Below, piece by piece: positions 9,266 through 17,382 of a stretch of DNA of 64,000 nucleotides. Every line of letters starts with the position of its first letter. Within the stretch, counting starts at the first letter, position 1. The stretch is from positions 1 to 64,000 of the forward strand of contig DASCQF010000110.1 in assembly GCA_036012905.1 (NCBI GenBank). Reading direction: 5' to 3'. The notes under the pieces were generated by a model. That model ran no database searches and was not told the DNA's origin. It saw only the letters and a list, made by a program, of their open reading frames with translations. Position numbers and translations under genes: made by a program. Source of the DNA: NP936 sp002726085 (GTDB lineage Bacteria > Acidobacteriota > Vicinamibacteria > Vicinamibacterales > UBA8438).

Positions 9266-10772
9266 GGGGTGTCTCCGTCAGTCGGTCTGTGACCCAGCCG
9301 GCGACGCAGGTGGCGGCGGCGCCAACCAGGACATACCACTGCCAGGATACGGCGGTGAGTAGCCGAATGCCCAGCATGACCACCGCACCGGTGCCGATGC
9401 CGGCGTAGGCCGTCGTCTGACGGCGATAGCCGAGCGCGCCGAGCAGAAAGACTCCAAGGATCAGACCGTTCGTGAACGAGGAGATCCCCAGAACCTCGTC
9501 CACGATCCGATCTGACAGGCGAATGGCGACGAACGCCACGAGGATCTGCACGATGCCCCAGGCGATGGTTGTGCGTCTGGCGACGACGAGATAGTGGCCC
9601 GCCGACCGCTTTTGACGTGTGGCTGGCATGTAGAAGTCTGCGACTGTGCTCGAGGCCGATGAGTTGAGCGATGAAGACAAGGTGGACATCGCCGCGGCGA
9701 AGATCGACGCGATGACCAGGCCGCGAAGACCGCTCGGGAGCTGGGTGACGATGAAGGTAGGGAAGATCCGGTCGGTCTGGAGCTTACCCCCGACCGACAG
9801 CGTCTCGAGCGCCGCGGTGGCATACCCGGTGTAGTAGACGTAGAGCATCACCCCGATGACCAGGAACAGGAGGAACTGACCGAGCACCACCACGCCGCTC
9901 CACAACAGCGCCTTGCTGGCCTCAGCAGATGATCGGCTGCACAGATACCGTTGCACGATCAACTGGTCGGTGCCATGGGTCGCGACGGTCAGACAGGCCC
10001 CCCCAACAAGACCCGACCAAAACGTATAGCTGCGGTCGAGGTCCCACGTGAAGTCGAACAGACGAAACCGGCCTGCCGCAGACCCGGTTTCGACGACCTC
10101 GCTCCAGCCGCCGGGAATCAGATCGAGCAGCAGGACTCCTGCGGCCGCCGAGCCGCCCACATAGACGGTGAGCTGCAGCAGATCGGTCCAGAGCACCGCC
10201 GTCATCCCGCCAAGGTAGGTGTAGGCGACCGTGACCGATCCCAGCAGGACCACCGAGACCATCAGCACCGTGGTGCTGGGGTCGAACCAGGGTATCAGCG
10301 CTGTTGCCGAGGCCTGGGCGCCTGGCAGCGTCAACAACACGGCCGCGAGCACCAGACCGGTGGCAAACAATCGGAACCCGTCGGCCAGATTGCGTGTCGC
10401 GAGAAAGATCGCCGCTGCCAGCCGTCCGACGCCCTCGCCGAATCGCTCCGCCAGCATCTGGTAGGCGGTCAGATACTCACCGCGAAAGTAGCCCGGGATG
10501 AAGAGGAGCGTGATGATGACCCGACCGACGAGGTACCCGATCACGAGTTGCAGGAAGGTCAAATCGGTGCCGAACGCGAACCCCGGTAGACTGACGACCG
10601 TCACCGTGCTGGTCTCGGTGGCGACGATCGAGGCCATCACCACTCCCCAGGGGGCACGCCGGCCACTGGTGAAGTAGTCACGCACGCTCGCCTGACCGCG
10701 AGACAGGGCGAGACCGAGCCAGACCGTGCCCCCGACGTATGCTCCAAGCACCGCAAGGTCGAGAGCGCTCAT
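9255..10772 (-). CDS. sodium/solute symporter (SSS family), cluster copy 1
   Basis: 505-residue SSS/SLC5 transporter with about 13 membrane helices. Diagnostic segments are VRDYFTSGRRAPWGVVMASIVATETSTVT near the N-terminus, TYLGGMTAVLWTDLLQ in the middle and FAAAMSTLSSSLNSSAS in the helix that carries the second sodium site (Ser-rich) in this family. Sits between the GHL10-type glycosidase (41 nt upstream) and the serine hydrolase (overlap 11 nt). Two distinct SSS transporters in one cluster suggest uptake of two breakdown products, perhaps an amino sugar and a peptide; the substrates are not readable from sequence. Confidence 0.87.
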   Translation of the reverse strand: MSALDLAVLGAYVGGTVWLGLALSRGQASVRDYFTSGRRAPWGVVMASIVATETSTVTVVSLPGFAFGTDLTFLQLVIGYLVGRVIITLLFIPGYFRGEYLTAYQMLAERFGEGVGRLAAAIFLATRNLADGFRLFATGLVLAAVLLTLPGAQASATALIPWFDPSTTVLMVSVVLLGSVTVAYTYLGGMTAVLWTDLLQLTVYVGGSAAAGVLLLDLIPGGWSEVVETGSAAGRFRLFDFTWDLDRSYTFWSGLVGGACLTVATHGTDQLIVQRYLCSRSSAEASKALLWSGVVVLGQFLLFLVIGVMLYVYYTGYATAALETLSVGGKLQTDRIFPTFIVTQLPSGLRGLVIASIFAAAMSTLSSSLNSSASSTVADFYMPATRQKRSAGHYLVVARRTTIAWGIVQILVAFVAIRLSDRIVDEVLGISSFTNGLILGVFLLGALGYRRQTTAYAGIGTGAVVMLGIRLLTAVSWQWYVLVGAAATCVAGWVTDRLTETPHAT

Positions 10773-10813
10773 GACCTGGCTAGCAGGGGGGGTCGGGGAC
10801 CGCGCGCATGACG

Positions 10814-12037
10814 CTATCGGGTGGGAACCGTCGCCAGTGCAAGACCAATCTGTTGCAAATGGCCGGGTGGCTGCTGTGTCGGGTCGGTGACACTCTCGTA
10901 GGACCAGACCATGATGCCGTCGGTGCCGAGGCGATGCGCCGTTCTGATCCGGTCGAAAGTCTCAAATGGCGACAGCCAGCGCGCTCCGATCGCGGCCCAC
11001 AGGTCGGCTCCGCCGGCCCGTTGCCGCGCTGAGCGCAGCTGGCGTTCGAAGTCGTCCCCCGATTCAAACCCAGGCTGTAGACAGGCGATGTCGATGAATC
11101 CGAGCTCGGCCCACGTTCGCCAATCCTGCAGGCGACGTCCGTGGGCCTCGTCCGGGTCGGCGACGACCGAGACACCGACACGTGCTCCCGGTCGATGCCG
11201 ACGGACGACGGAGCCGAGTCGCGCGACCAGCGCCGTGACCCGCGAGCGACGGAACCGGCTCCACTCGGTGGGAAAGGCGTCGGGGTATGTCAGCGGGTCA
11301 ATCGCCGCCCGACCGTCCAGGAGACGTCGCTCCTGACTTGCGAGCGAGGGGGCGATCTCGTCACGAAACAATCCGACGGCATCCCGACCATAGTCGAAGT
11401 CACTGCTGGGAAATTGTGCCGAGTCCAGATGAACCCCGTCGAACCGGTACCGCGTCAACAGCGCCGCCAGGCGCGCGGCGGCGTCGGAGGCTGCCGATGG
11501 AATGAGCGGCGACTGGTAGAGTCCTTCGACCTCGCCTGGATGCTGCCTGACCCATTTGTCCAGCATCTCGACATAGGCTGGGTTGTGGACATCAAGCCGC
11601 GCCAGCTCGACGGCCAGACTGCGAGGCACCATGAGCCACTCGGGGTGCTGACGAACGATAGGGCTGCTGGACGTCGCCAGGTCACCGGTGCGGGCGACGA
11701 GCGTAGCCTGGACCCAAGCGTGAACCCGGAGGCCGCGTCGGTGTGCCGCAGTCAGGAGAGTCTGTATGCCATCGAACACCCGAGGCCGTCGGCCGCGGCG
11801 TCGACGGGCGGGGGTGGTCGACGCTGAGGGGGCGAGGGGGGCCTCGACGAGCAGGGTGGTGAAGCCGGCGTCCGACGCCTCCTCGACGAGACGGTCGATC
11901 GCGTCGGGCGAGACCAACGTGGCTTGTCGCACCCAGAGCCCGGTGTCGCCATCACCGGCGGCCCGGAGGCCAGGGCACAGCAGACTGACAGTGAGCCCGG
12001 CTATGAAGAGCACAACACGCGTCGGTTGAGGGCTCAC
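10814..12037 (-). CDS. GHL10/YngK-type glycoside hydrolase-like protein, secreted
   Basis: 407-residue protein starting with GTG (12035-12037) and a signal peptide (VVLFIAGLTVSLLCPGLRA). The rest is a TIM-barrel of the glycosyl-hydrolase-like 10 (DUF187, YngK) family: GLWVRQATLVSP, HAWVQATLV, DPAYVEM-like NPAYVEMLDKWVRQHP, YRFDGVHLDSAQFP, RVGVSVVADPDEA and IMVWSYESV. Probably acts on cell-wall glycan in the periplasm. It lies 122 nt downstream of murQ in the same direction and 41 nt upstream of a symporter. Enzymatic specificity is inferred from context only. Confidence 0.8.
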   Translation of the reverse strand: MSPQPTRVVLFIAGLTVSLLCPGLRAAGDGDTGLWVRQATLVSPDAIDRLVEEASDAGFTTLLVEAPLAPSASTTPARRRRGRRPRVFDGIQTLLTAAHRRGLRVHAWVQATLVARTGDLATSSSPIVRQHPEWLMVPRSLAVELARLDVHNPAYVEMLDKWVRQHPGEVEGLYQSPLIPSAASDAAARLAALLTRYRFDGVHLDSAQFPSSDFDYGRDAVGLFRDEIAPSLASQERRLLDGRAAIDPLTYPDAFPTEWSRFRRSRVTALVARLGSVVRRHRPGARVGVSVVADPDEAHGRRLQDWRTWAELGFIDIACLQPGFESGDDFERQLRSARQRAGGADLWAAIGARWLSPFETFDRIRTAHRLGTDGIMVWSYESVTDPTQQPPGHLQQIGLALATVPTR

Positions 12038-12159
12038 GACAGCTCAGTGCGCACGGGACGCGAGGGCCACTGCACCATTACGTCTTAGTACTTGCCTGGG
12101 CCACGGTGTGAGGAGGCGTGGGCGCGATGTGGAGACTGTAGCGCCGACTCTCCAGCCTG

Positions 12160-13116
12160 TCAACGCGCTGCGCGTGTGTGGGAAAGACGTTCTCGGAGAC
12201 GCGGTCCGACATCTTCGCCGACGGCATCGCGGACCGAGTCGCCGGCCCGCTTCAGACGCGCCAGCGCCTTGGCGTGGGTGTCACCGGTCTTCTCCATCAC
12301 GATCGCGGCCTTCACATTCCAGCGCGCTCTCCGGAGCAGGGAGCCGGCGGCATCGTAGTCGATCCCGGTCACCATCGTGATGATACTGCGCGCGCGGTCC
12401 CGTCGTTGCTCGGAACCGGTCTGCATGTCGACCATCAAATTGCCGTAGGTCTTGCCGATGTGGACCATCGAAATCGTGGTCAACATATTGAGCACCATCT
12501 TGGTGGCGCTGCCCGCCTTCAGTCGGGTGGAGCCGGCAATCACTTCCGGACCGACGGCCGGGGCGATGATGACATCGACGAACGTTTGCAGCTCGGTGCC
12601 AGGCCAACAGGTCACGAAGATGATCTTCACCCCCGTGCGTCGAGCTTTGGTCAGTGCACCGCGCACGAACTGTGTCGTGCCGCTCGCCGACACGCCGATC
12701 AGGACGTCCTTGCTGGTCAGTCGCAGCCGACTTACCGCGCGGCCGCCCTCCTCGAAATTGTCCTCGACACCCTCGCGGGGTTTGAAGAATGCGTCGCGCC
12801 CGCCCGCCATGACCGCCTGGACGAGGCGTGGCGGGGTTCCAAAGGTCGGGAGCATCTCGGCCGCCTCGAGGACGCCGAGACGTCCGCTGGTGCCGGCACC
12901 GACGAACACGAGCCGCCCTCCCTTTTTGAACGTCTGCGTGATGAGCTCGGCGGCAATCGCGATCCGTTCCTTCTCGCGCTGCACAGCGGCAATGGTCTTG
13001 CGATCCTCCTGGAGCATCAGATCGATGATCTCCTCGGTGGACGCCTGATCCATCGACAGTGTGCGGGGATTGATGGCTTCAGTGGGCAGAGACTGCCACT
13101 TGGAACGGTTGGGCAT
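12160..13116 (-). CDS. murQ: N-acetylmuramic acid 6-phosphate etherase
   Basis: Cytoplasmic etherase that cleaves D-lactate from MurNAc-6-phosphate to give GlcNAc-6-phosphate, the key step of cell-wall sugar recycling. The start at 13116 (MPNRSKWQSLPTEAINPRT) gives 318 residues, close to the usual 300; the frame runs further upstream but through the promoter region. Conserved blocks seen: TEAINPRT, SIS-domain GRLVFVGAGTSGRLGVLEAAEMLPTFG with the catalytic Glu region, KDVLIGVSASGTTQFV, and GSTRLKAGSATKMVLNMLTT. A UBA-like helical C-terminus (YDAAGSLLRRARWNVKAAIVM) follows. First gene of the recycling cluster. No murP or anmK kinase gene is in the window. Confidence 0.95.
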   Translation of the reverse strand: MPNRSKWQSLPTEAINPRTLSMDQASTEEIIDLMLQEDRKTIAAVQREKERIAIAAELITQTFKKGGRLVFVGAGTSGRLGVLEAAEMLPTFGTPPRLVQAVMAGGRDAFFKPREGVEDNFEEGGRAVSRLRLTSKDVLIGVSASGTTQFVRGALTKARRTGVKIIFVTCWPGTELQTFVDVIIAPAVGPEVIAGSTRLKAGSATKMVLNMLTTISMVHIGKTYGNLMVDMQTGSEQRRDRARSIITMVTGIDYDAAGSLLRRARWNVKAAIVMEKTGDTHAKALARLKRAGDSVRDAVGEDVGPRLRERLSHTRAAR

Positions 13117-13150
13117 GGTGAACCGGCCGCTGGATGGCAGGTTGCGGCGG

Positions 13151-13179
13151 ATACTACTCCTCGGCCTGACGGGTGTCAA
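13151..13179 (-). promoter_or_regulatory. predicted sigma70 promoter of murQ
   Basis: Read on the minus strand: TTGACA (plus 13174-13179), 17-nt spacer, TAGTAT (plus 13151-13156). Predicted start near 13144 gives a leader of about 28 nt before murQ. It lies back-to-back with the hom promoter, with the two -35 boxes 15 nt apart. Confidence 0.7.
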
Positions 13180-13194
13180 CCGCCCGACCGCGAG

Positions 13195-13224
13195 TTGACT
13201 TGGCACGGTGTGACAAGGTATAAA
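13195..13224 (+). promoter_or_regulatory. predicted sigma70 promoter of the hom operon
   Basis: TTGACT (13195-13200), 18-nt spacer, TATAAA (13219-13224). Transcription would begin near 13231, giving a leader of about 190 nt that contains a small open frame and an intrinsic terminator before hom. Confidence 0.75.
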
Positions 13225-13271
13225 AACTAGAGTTTTGGGCGCGCGCAGGGTTGGCGCGCAGCGGATCAATC

Positions 13272-13340
13272 ATGCCAGTGAAGACGATCATGCCGCCGGT
13301 TCACACCATGGCGCCCGCGACGCGCGGGCACAGTGGGTGA
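13272..13340 (+). CDS. putative leader peptide of the hom operon
   Basis: 22-codon open frame inside the predicted hom leader. Its start reads MPVKTIMPPVHTMAPA, so Lys-Thr-Ile-Met stand consecutively (codons 13281-13292), with further Thr and Met residues after. Lys, Thr, Ile and Met are the end products of the aspartate pathway that the downstream genes serve. Ribosome site is weak (GCGGA about 6-10 nt upstream). The stop codon (13338-13340) lies inside the 5' arm of a possible antiterminator. It is too short to be judged by coding statistics; the position and composition are the evidence. Confidence 0.5.
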   Translation: MPVKTIMPPVHTMAPATRGHSG

Positions 13341-13384
13341 TGTAGCTGATAGCCAACCACAGAGTCAGACGAGGCCATCATCCG
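13334..13384 (+). promoter_or_regulatory. predicted antiterminator of the hom attenuator
   Basis: Bases 13334-13346 can pair with 13374-13384 (GGTGATG with CATCATC, one G-U pair in it, then G-C pairs on both sides across a two-base bulge). This uses the same bases as the 5' arm of the terminator, so the two folds exclude each other. Another strong hairpin, GCCCGCG (13313-13319) with CGCGGGC (13323-13329), lies just before it. Pairing was worked out by eye. Confidence 0.5.
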
Positions 13385-13408
13385 CATCCGGATGATGGCT
13401 TTTTTTTT
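13374..13408 (+). terminator. intrinsic terminator in the hom leader (attenuator)
   Basis: A perfect 11-bp stem, GCCATCATCCG (13374-13384) with CGGATGATGGC (13389-13399), loop CATC, then nine T residues (13400-13408). It stands only 14 nt before the hom start codon and downstream of the hom promoter, so it can only act on the operon's own transcript, the hallmark of an attenuator. Confidence 0.85.
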
Positions 13409-13422
13409 AGGTAACGCAGGGC

Positions 13423-14703
13423 ATGGTGACATCGGCGGAGCAGAGCGGCTGCACGGTGGGGATTGCCGGCTTCGGGACGGTCGGGCAGGCCGTGGCTCGC
13501 ATTCTCTCCAGTGGTATCCATCCCGGTCTTCGTCTGACCCACGTCTGTAACCGGAACGTTGCTCGCAAACAGGCGGACTGGGTGGCGCCGGAGGTGGTGT
13601 GGACGGAGTCGTTTGACGAGCTGGTCAACAGTCAGGTTGACGTCATCGTCGAGCTGGTCGGCGGCTTGTCACCGGCGCAGGAGTGGATCGAACTGGCATT
13701 GTCGGCGGGCAAGTCCGTGGTCACGGCCAACAAGCAGGTGATCGCACACGCTGGCCCTCAGCTGATGGTCCACGCCAGGCGGCAGAAGCGGCATCTCCTG
13801 TTCGAGGCGGCAGTCGCCGGGGGCATTCCGATTGTCCGGGCCCTGCGCGACGGCGTGTGCGGCGACCAGCTGTATCGGATTCAGGGCATTCTCAACGGCA
13901 CCTGCAACTATATTTTGACGCGGATGGAGCAGGGGCAGGTGTCCTTCTCGGAGGTGCTCGCCGACGCGCAGCGCCTTGGCTATGCCGAGGCGGACCCGAC
14001 CGCCGACGTAGACGGGTTCGATGCGCAGTCGAAACTTGCGATTCTGATCGGGGTGAGCCTGGGACGTGCGGTTCGGGCCGATGACATCCCGCTGTGTTCG
14101 ATTACGCCGATCGACGCGATCGATTTTGTGTACGCGAAACGCCTCGGGTGCGTGATTAGACAGGTGGCCCGCGCAGAGCTGATCCCGGAGACGGGAGGGA
14201 TACGTGCCGCTGTGCAACCGGCCCTCGTGCCCGAGGCCTCGTCGATCGGCCGCGTCGGCGGCAGCCAGAACATCGTGGTTGTCGATGGCAAGTTCGGTGG
14301 TGAGACGGCCCTGTCTGGACTTGGAGCCGGAGGAGAGCCCACCGCCGTGGCAGTGGTCTCGGATCTGCTGGCCATCGCGCGAGGGACGCCGGTGACACTT
14401 TACGCGTCGGATCATGAGTCTGCCGGGACGGAGCCGGTGACACATGAGTTCAAGGCGCCGCACTACGTCCGGTTCATGGTCGCGGACCGTCGAGGCATCA
14501 TCGCCGCACTGGCTGAGGTCTTCTCGCGGCATGGTGTCAATTTCGACGCTTTGCTGCAGGAACCGGGGTGCTCGAAGGCCGAGCTCCCGTTCGTGATTAC
14601 GCTCGAGGCGTGCAGCTCGTCGGCCGTGGCGGCGGCGCTGGGAGAAATCGAGCGATTCGATTTTCACGTGCGGCCACCGCTCTGGCTGCCGATGCTGCTG
14701 TAG
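13423..14703 (+). CDS. hom: homoserine dehydrogenase
   Basis: Converts aspartate semialdehyde to homoserine with NAD(P)H, the branch point toward threonine and methionine. 426 residues, the normal length for the monofunctional form with a C-terminal ACT domain. The Rossmann motif is GIAGFGTVGQAV near residue 10; the catalytic core includes ANKQVIAHAG, FEAAVAGGIPIVRAL, GILNGTCNYILTRM and ADPTADVDGFDAQSKLAILI. The ACT domain starts at about residue 345 (YVRFMVADRRGIIAALAEVFSRHGVNFDALLQEP) and suggests allosteric control by threonine. The ribosome site is poor. First gene of hom-thrC-LOR/SDH-lysC-asd. GTG at 13426 is an alternative start. Confidence 0.95.
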   Translation: MVTSAEQSGCTVGIAGFGTVGQAVARILSSGIHPGLRLTHVCNRNVARKQADWVAPEVVWTESFDELVNSQVDVIVELVGGLSPAQEWIELALSAGKSVVTANKQVIAHAGPQLMVHARRQKRHLLFEAAVAGGIPIVRALRDGVCGDQLYRIQGILNGTCNYILTRMEQGQVSFSEVLADAQRLGYAEADPTADVDGFDAQSKLAILIGVSLGRAVRADDIPLCSITPIDAIDFVYAKRLGCVIRQVARAELIPETGGIRAAVQPALVPEASSIGRVGGSQNIVVVDGKFGGETALSGLGAGGEPTAVAVVSDLLAIARGTPVTLYASDHESAGTEPVTHEFKAPHYVRFMVADRRGIIAALAEVFSRHGVNFDALLQEPGCSKAELPFVITLEACSSSAVAAALGEIERFDFHVRPPLWLPMLL

Positions 14704-14818
14704 TGGTCCCGTTGGTGTTGGTACGTACGGCGAGGCGTTGAGGGGTCGCACGCACGATCTGTCGTCGACCGTCTGCCACCGTCAGTGCGAACAGGGCCAC
14801 CAAGGAAGAGGAGCACGG

Positions 14819-16069
14819 ATGAGTGTCTTTGCCGGTCTACGTTGTGCGATGTGCAAGACCGAGTTTCCGGCCGAGGCGTTGTATGTCTGCGATCAGTGTC
14901 TCGGGCCGCTGGAGGCGTGTTACGACTACGACGCCGCGCGCCGGACAATGACACGGGAGGCGATCGCGGACCGGCCTCGCAACTTGTGGCGATATCGCGA
15001 GTTGCTGCCGATCGTGGGGGACCCGCGGACCGGGCTCGACTCCGGGTATACCCCTCTGGTCCGCGCCGGCCGGCTGGCCGAGGTGATCGGTGTCGAGGAG
15101 CTCTACATCAAGGACGACTCGGTCAATCATCCGACCCTGTCTTACAAAGATCGCGTTGTGCCGATAGCGGCGACGCGCGCCATCGAGCTCGGGTTCGACA
15201 CGTTTGGATGCGCATCGACCGGGAACCTTGGAAACAGCGTGGCGGCGCATGCGGCTCGTCTGGGTTTGACCTGTTACGTGTTCATTCCGAAGAGCCTGGA
15301 GCCTGGCAAGATCCTGGGGTCTGCCGTGTCCGGACCACATGTCGTGGGTATCGACGGAACTTACGACGACGTCAACCGGCTGTGTACACAAGTCGGGGAC
15401 CGGTATGGGTGGGCGTTCGCCAACATCAACCTCCGGAGCTACTACGCCGAAGGCGCGAAGACCTATGGGTTCGAGATTGTCGAACAGCTGGGGTGGCGGT
15501 ATCCGCGGCACGTCGTGTCGCCGGTCGCTGGCGGCACGCTGTTGCCTCGGATCGGCCGTGCATTTCGGGAATTGCGCGAGATCGGGTTGGCGTCTGGCGA
15601 GCTGCCGCGGATTCACGCTGCTCAGGCCGCGGGCTGTTCGCCGGTCATCAACGCTCTGGAGAGTGGCGCCACGCATCCCGAGCCGGTCAAACCGGACACG
15701 ATCGCCAAGTCGATCGCGATCGGGAACCCGGCCGACGGGTACCAGGTGCTGGAGACCGTCCGGGGAAGCGGCGGGTCTGGCGCACGAGCGACCGATACGG
15801 AGATCCTCGATGCGATCGAGCTGTTGGCGCGGACGGAAGGGATCTTTACCGAGCCGGCCGGCGGTACGACCCTGGCGGCGACGATCAATCTGTTGAAGGC
15901 GGGCGCGATTTCGAAGAACGAGTCGGTCGTCGTCTGCATCACTGGCAACGGTTACAAGACCTCGAACGTCATGGCGGACCGCCTGGCGCAGCCAACGCAG
16001 CTCGGACGCTCGCTCCGTGAGTTCGAGGCGTTTCTGGCCGACCGGGCAGGGCAGCCGGCCAACGTCTGA
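14819..16069 (+). CDS. thrC: threonine synthase
   Basis: PLP enzyme converting O-phosphohomoserine to threonine. 416 residues from the ATG at 14819, which has a good ribosome site (AGGAAGAGGAG); the open frame upstream has none. An N-terminal zinc-ribbon-like segment (CAMCKTEF ... YVCDQC) precedes the fold-type II PLP domain. The cofactor lysine is in HPTLSYKDRVV (about residue 113), with ASTGNLGNSVAAHAARLGL for phosphate binding and CITGNGYKTSNVM near the end. Lies 115 nt after hom. Confidence 0.93.
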   Translation: MSVFAGLRCAMCKTEFPAEALYVCDQCLGPLEACYDYDAARRTMTREAIADRPRNLWRYRELLPIVGDPRTGLDSGYTPLVRAGRLAEVIGVEELYIKDDSVNHPTLSYKDRVVPIAATRAIELGFDTFGCASTGNLGNSVAAHAARLGLTCYVFIPKSLEPGKILGSAVSGPHVVGIDGTYDDVNRLCTQVGDRYGWAFANINLRSYYAEGAKTYGFEIVEQLGWRYPRHVVSPVAGGTLLPRIGRAFRELREIGLASGELPRIHAAQAAGCSPVINALESGATHPEPVKPDTIAKSIAIGNPADGYQVLETVRGSGGSGARATDTEILDAIELLARTEGIFTEPAGGTTLAATINLLKAGAISKNESVVVCITGNGYKTSNVMADRLAQPTQLGRSLREFEAFLADRAGQPANV

Positions 16070-16098
16070 CGCGTTCCACAGCTGCTTCCGATCGCATC

Positions 16099-17382
16099 AT
16101 GTCTTCGCCATCCTACAGTGAGATCGTCGAAGCCAACGGTCACCTGATCGACTCCCGTCTCCTGACGTCGGTGTTCGACAAGGTGATCGAGCGTGGCGCG
16201 CGGTATGAGGTGCTGGAGTTCACGATCGGTCGCACAAATGACGAGTTTTCGCATCTGCAACTGTGCGTGACGGCCGCGAGTCGTGAGGGCCTTCGCGAGC
16301 TGCTCGAAGAGTTGATGCCACTGGGGTGTCACCCGCGGCCCGAACGGGAGGCCAGACTGGAAGAGGCCGGCGACGGGTTCGTCCCGGATGATTTCTACTC
16401 GACCACCAACCACCGCACCCAGATCCACCACGATGGTCGGTGGACCGACGTCGAGCAGCAGCGCATGGACGCGGTCGTCGTGGTCGACCAGGGGCATGCA
16501 TCGTGCCGGATGCTTCGCGATGTGCGGCCTGGCGATCTGGTGGTCTGTGGGGTGGACGGTGTCCGGGTCTCACCAGAGTTTCAGGAACGCGACCGACTCG
16601 GATTCGCCTTCATGACCAACGACGTGTCCACTGAGCGACGGGTCGAGGTGAGCGTGGCGCGAGTCATACGGATGATGGAGGAGGTCAAGTCCGACGGCGG
16701 CCGCATCGTCGTTGTCGCCGGACCGGTAGTCATACACAGCGGAGGGGGCGGATACCTGAGCCGGCTGGTCCGGCAGGGTTGGGTGGACGGACTACTGACC
16801 GGGAACGCGTTGGCGGTACACGATGTCGAGCACGCGCTCTTTGGAACATCGCTCGGTATCGATCTCGACGCCGGCGTGGCGGTCGATGAAGGACACAAGA
16901 ACCACATGCGCGCGATCAACTTCATCTGCGGGGTGGGGGGGCTTGGCGAGGCAGTACGGCAGGGCACTTTGCGCTCTGGCCTCATGCACGAGGTGATCAC
17001 GCAGCAGGTGCCATACGTACTGGCCGGTAGCATCAGGGATGACGGTCCGTTGCCTGATACCGTCATGGACTTGATCGAGGCTCAGGCGCGCTATGCCGAG
17101 ATATTGCGCGACGCCAAGATGGTCCTCATGCTCTCGTCGATGCTCCACAGCATTGGTGTCGGCAACATGTTGCCCGCCTGGGTTCGAGTGGTATGTGTGG
17201 ACATCAATCCGGCGGTGGTGACCAAGCTCGGCGACCGCGGGTCGTCACAAACAGCAGGCATTGTCACGGACGTGGGGCTGTTCCTGCATCAATTGGCGGC
17301 ACAAATCGGCGACGCGATCGCCCCGGGAGGGACGCGAGCCGCGGCGCCCGACGCGGTGGCAACAGGCGGGCACGACGCATGA
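16099..17382 (+). CDS. LOR/SDH-region protein (TIGR00300 family), ornithine cyclodeaminase-like
   Basis: 427-residue member of the family once labelled LOR/SDH bifunctional conserved region. In archaea and as the C-terminal half of cyanobacterial ArgZ/AgrE, members act as NAD-dependent ornithine cyclodeaminases (ornithine to proline plus ammonia). The first 100 or so residues form the small alpha/beta domain (RYEVLEFTIGRTNDEFSHLQLCV), followed by a core containing VVVAGPVVIHSGGGGYLSRLVRQGWVDGLLTGNALAVHDVEHALFGTSLG and a late nucleotide-binding part (VVCVDINPAVVTKLGDRGS). It sits between thrC and lysC, 29 nt after the former, and its stop overlaps the lysC start as ATGA. Role in this aspartate-family operon is not obvious; the family name recalls lysine-oxoglutarate reductase, but that activity is not shown. 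Confidence 0.8.
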   Translation: MSSPSYSEIVEANGHLIDSRLLTSVFDKVIERGARYEVLEFTIGRTNDEFSHLQLCVTAASREGLRELLEELMPLGCHPRPEREARLEEAGDGFVPDDFYSTTNHRTQIHHDGRWTDVEQQRMDAVVVVDQGHASCRMLRDVRPGDLVVCGVDGVRVSPEFQERDRLGFAFMTNDVSTERRVEVSVARVIRMMEEVKSDGGRIVVVAGPVVIHSGGGGYLSRLVRQGWVDGLLTGNALAVHDVEHALFGTSLGIDLDAGVAVDEGHKNHMRAINFICGVGGLGEAVRQGTLRSGLMHEVITQQVPYVLAGSIRDDGPLPDTVMDLIEAQARYAEILRDAKMVLMLSSMLHSIGVGNMLPAWVRVVCVDINPAVVTKLGDRGSSQTAGIVTDVGLFLHQLAAQIGDAIAPGGTRAAAPDAVATGGHDA

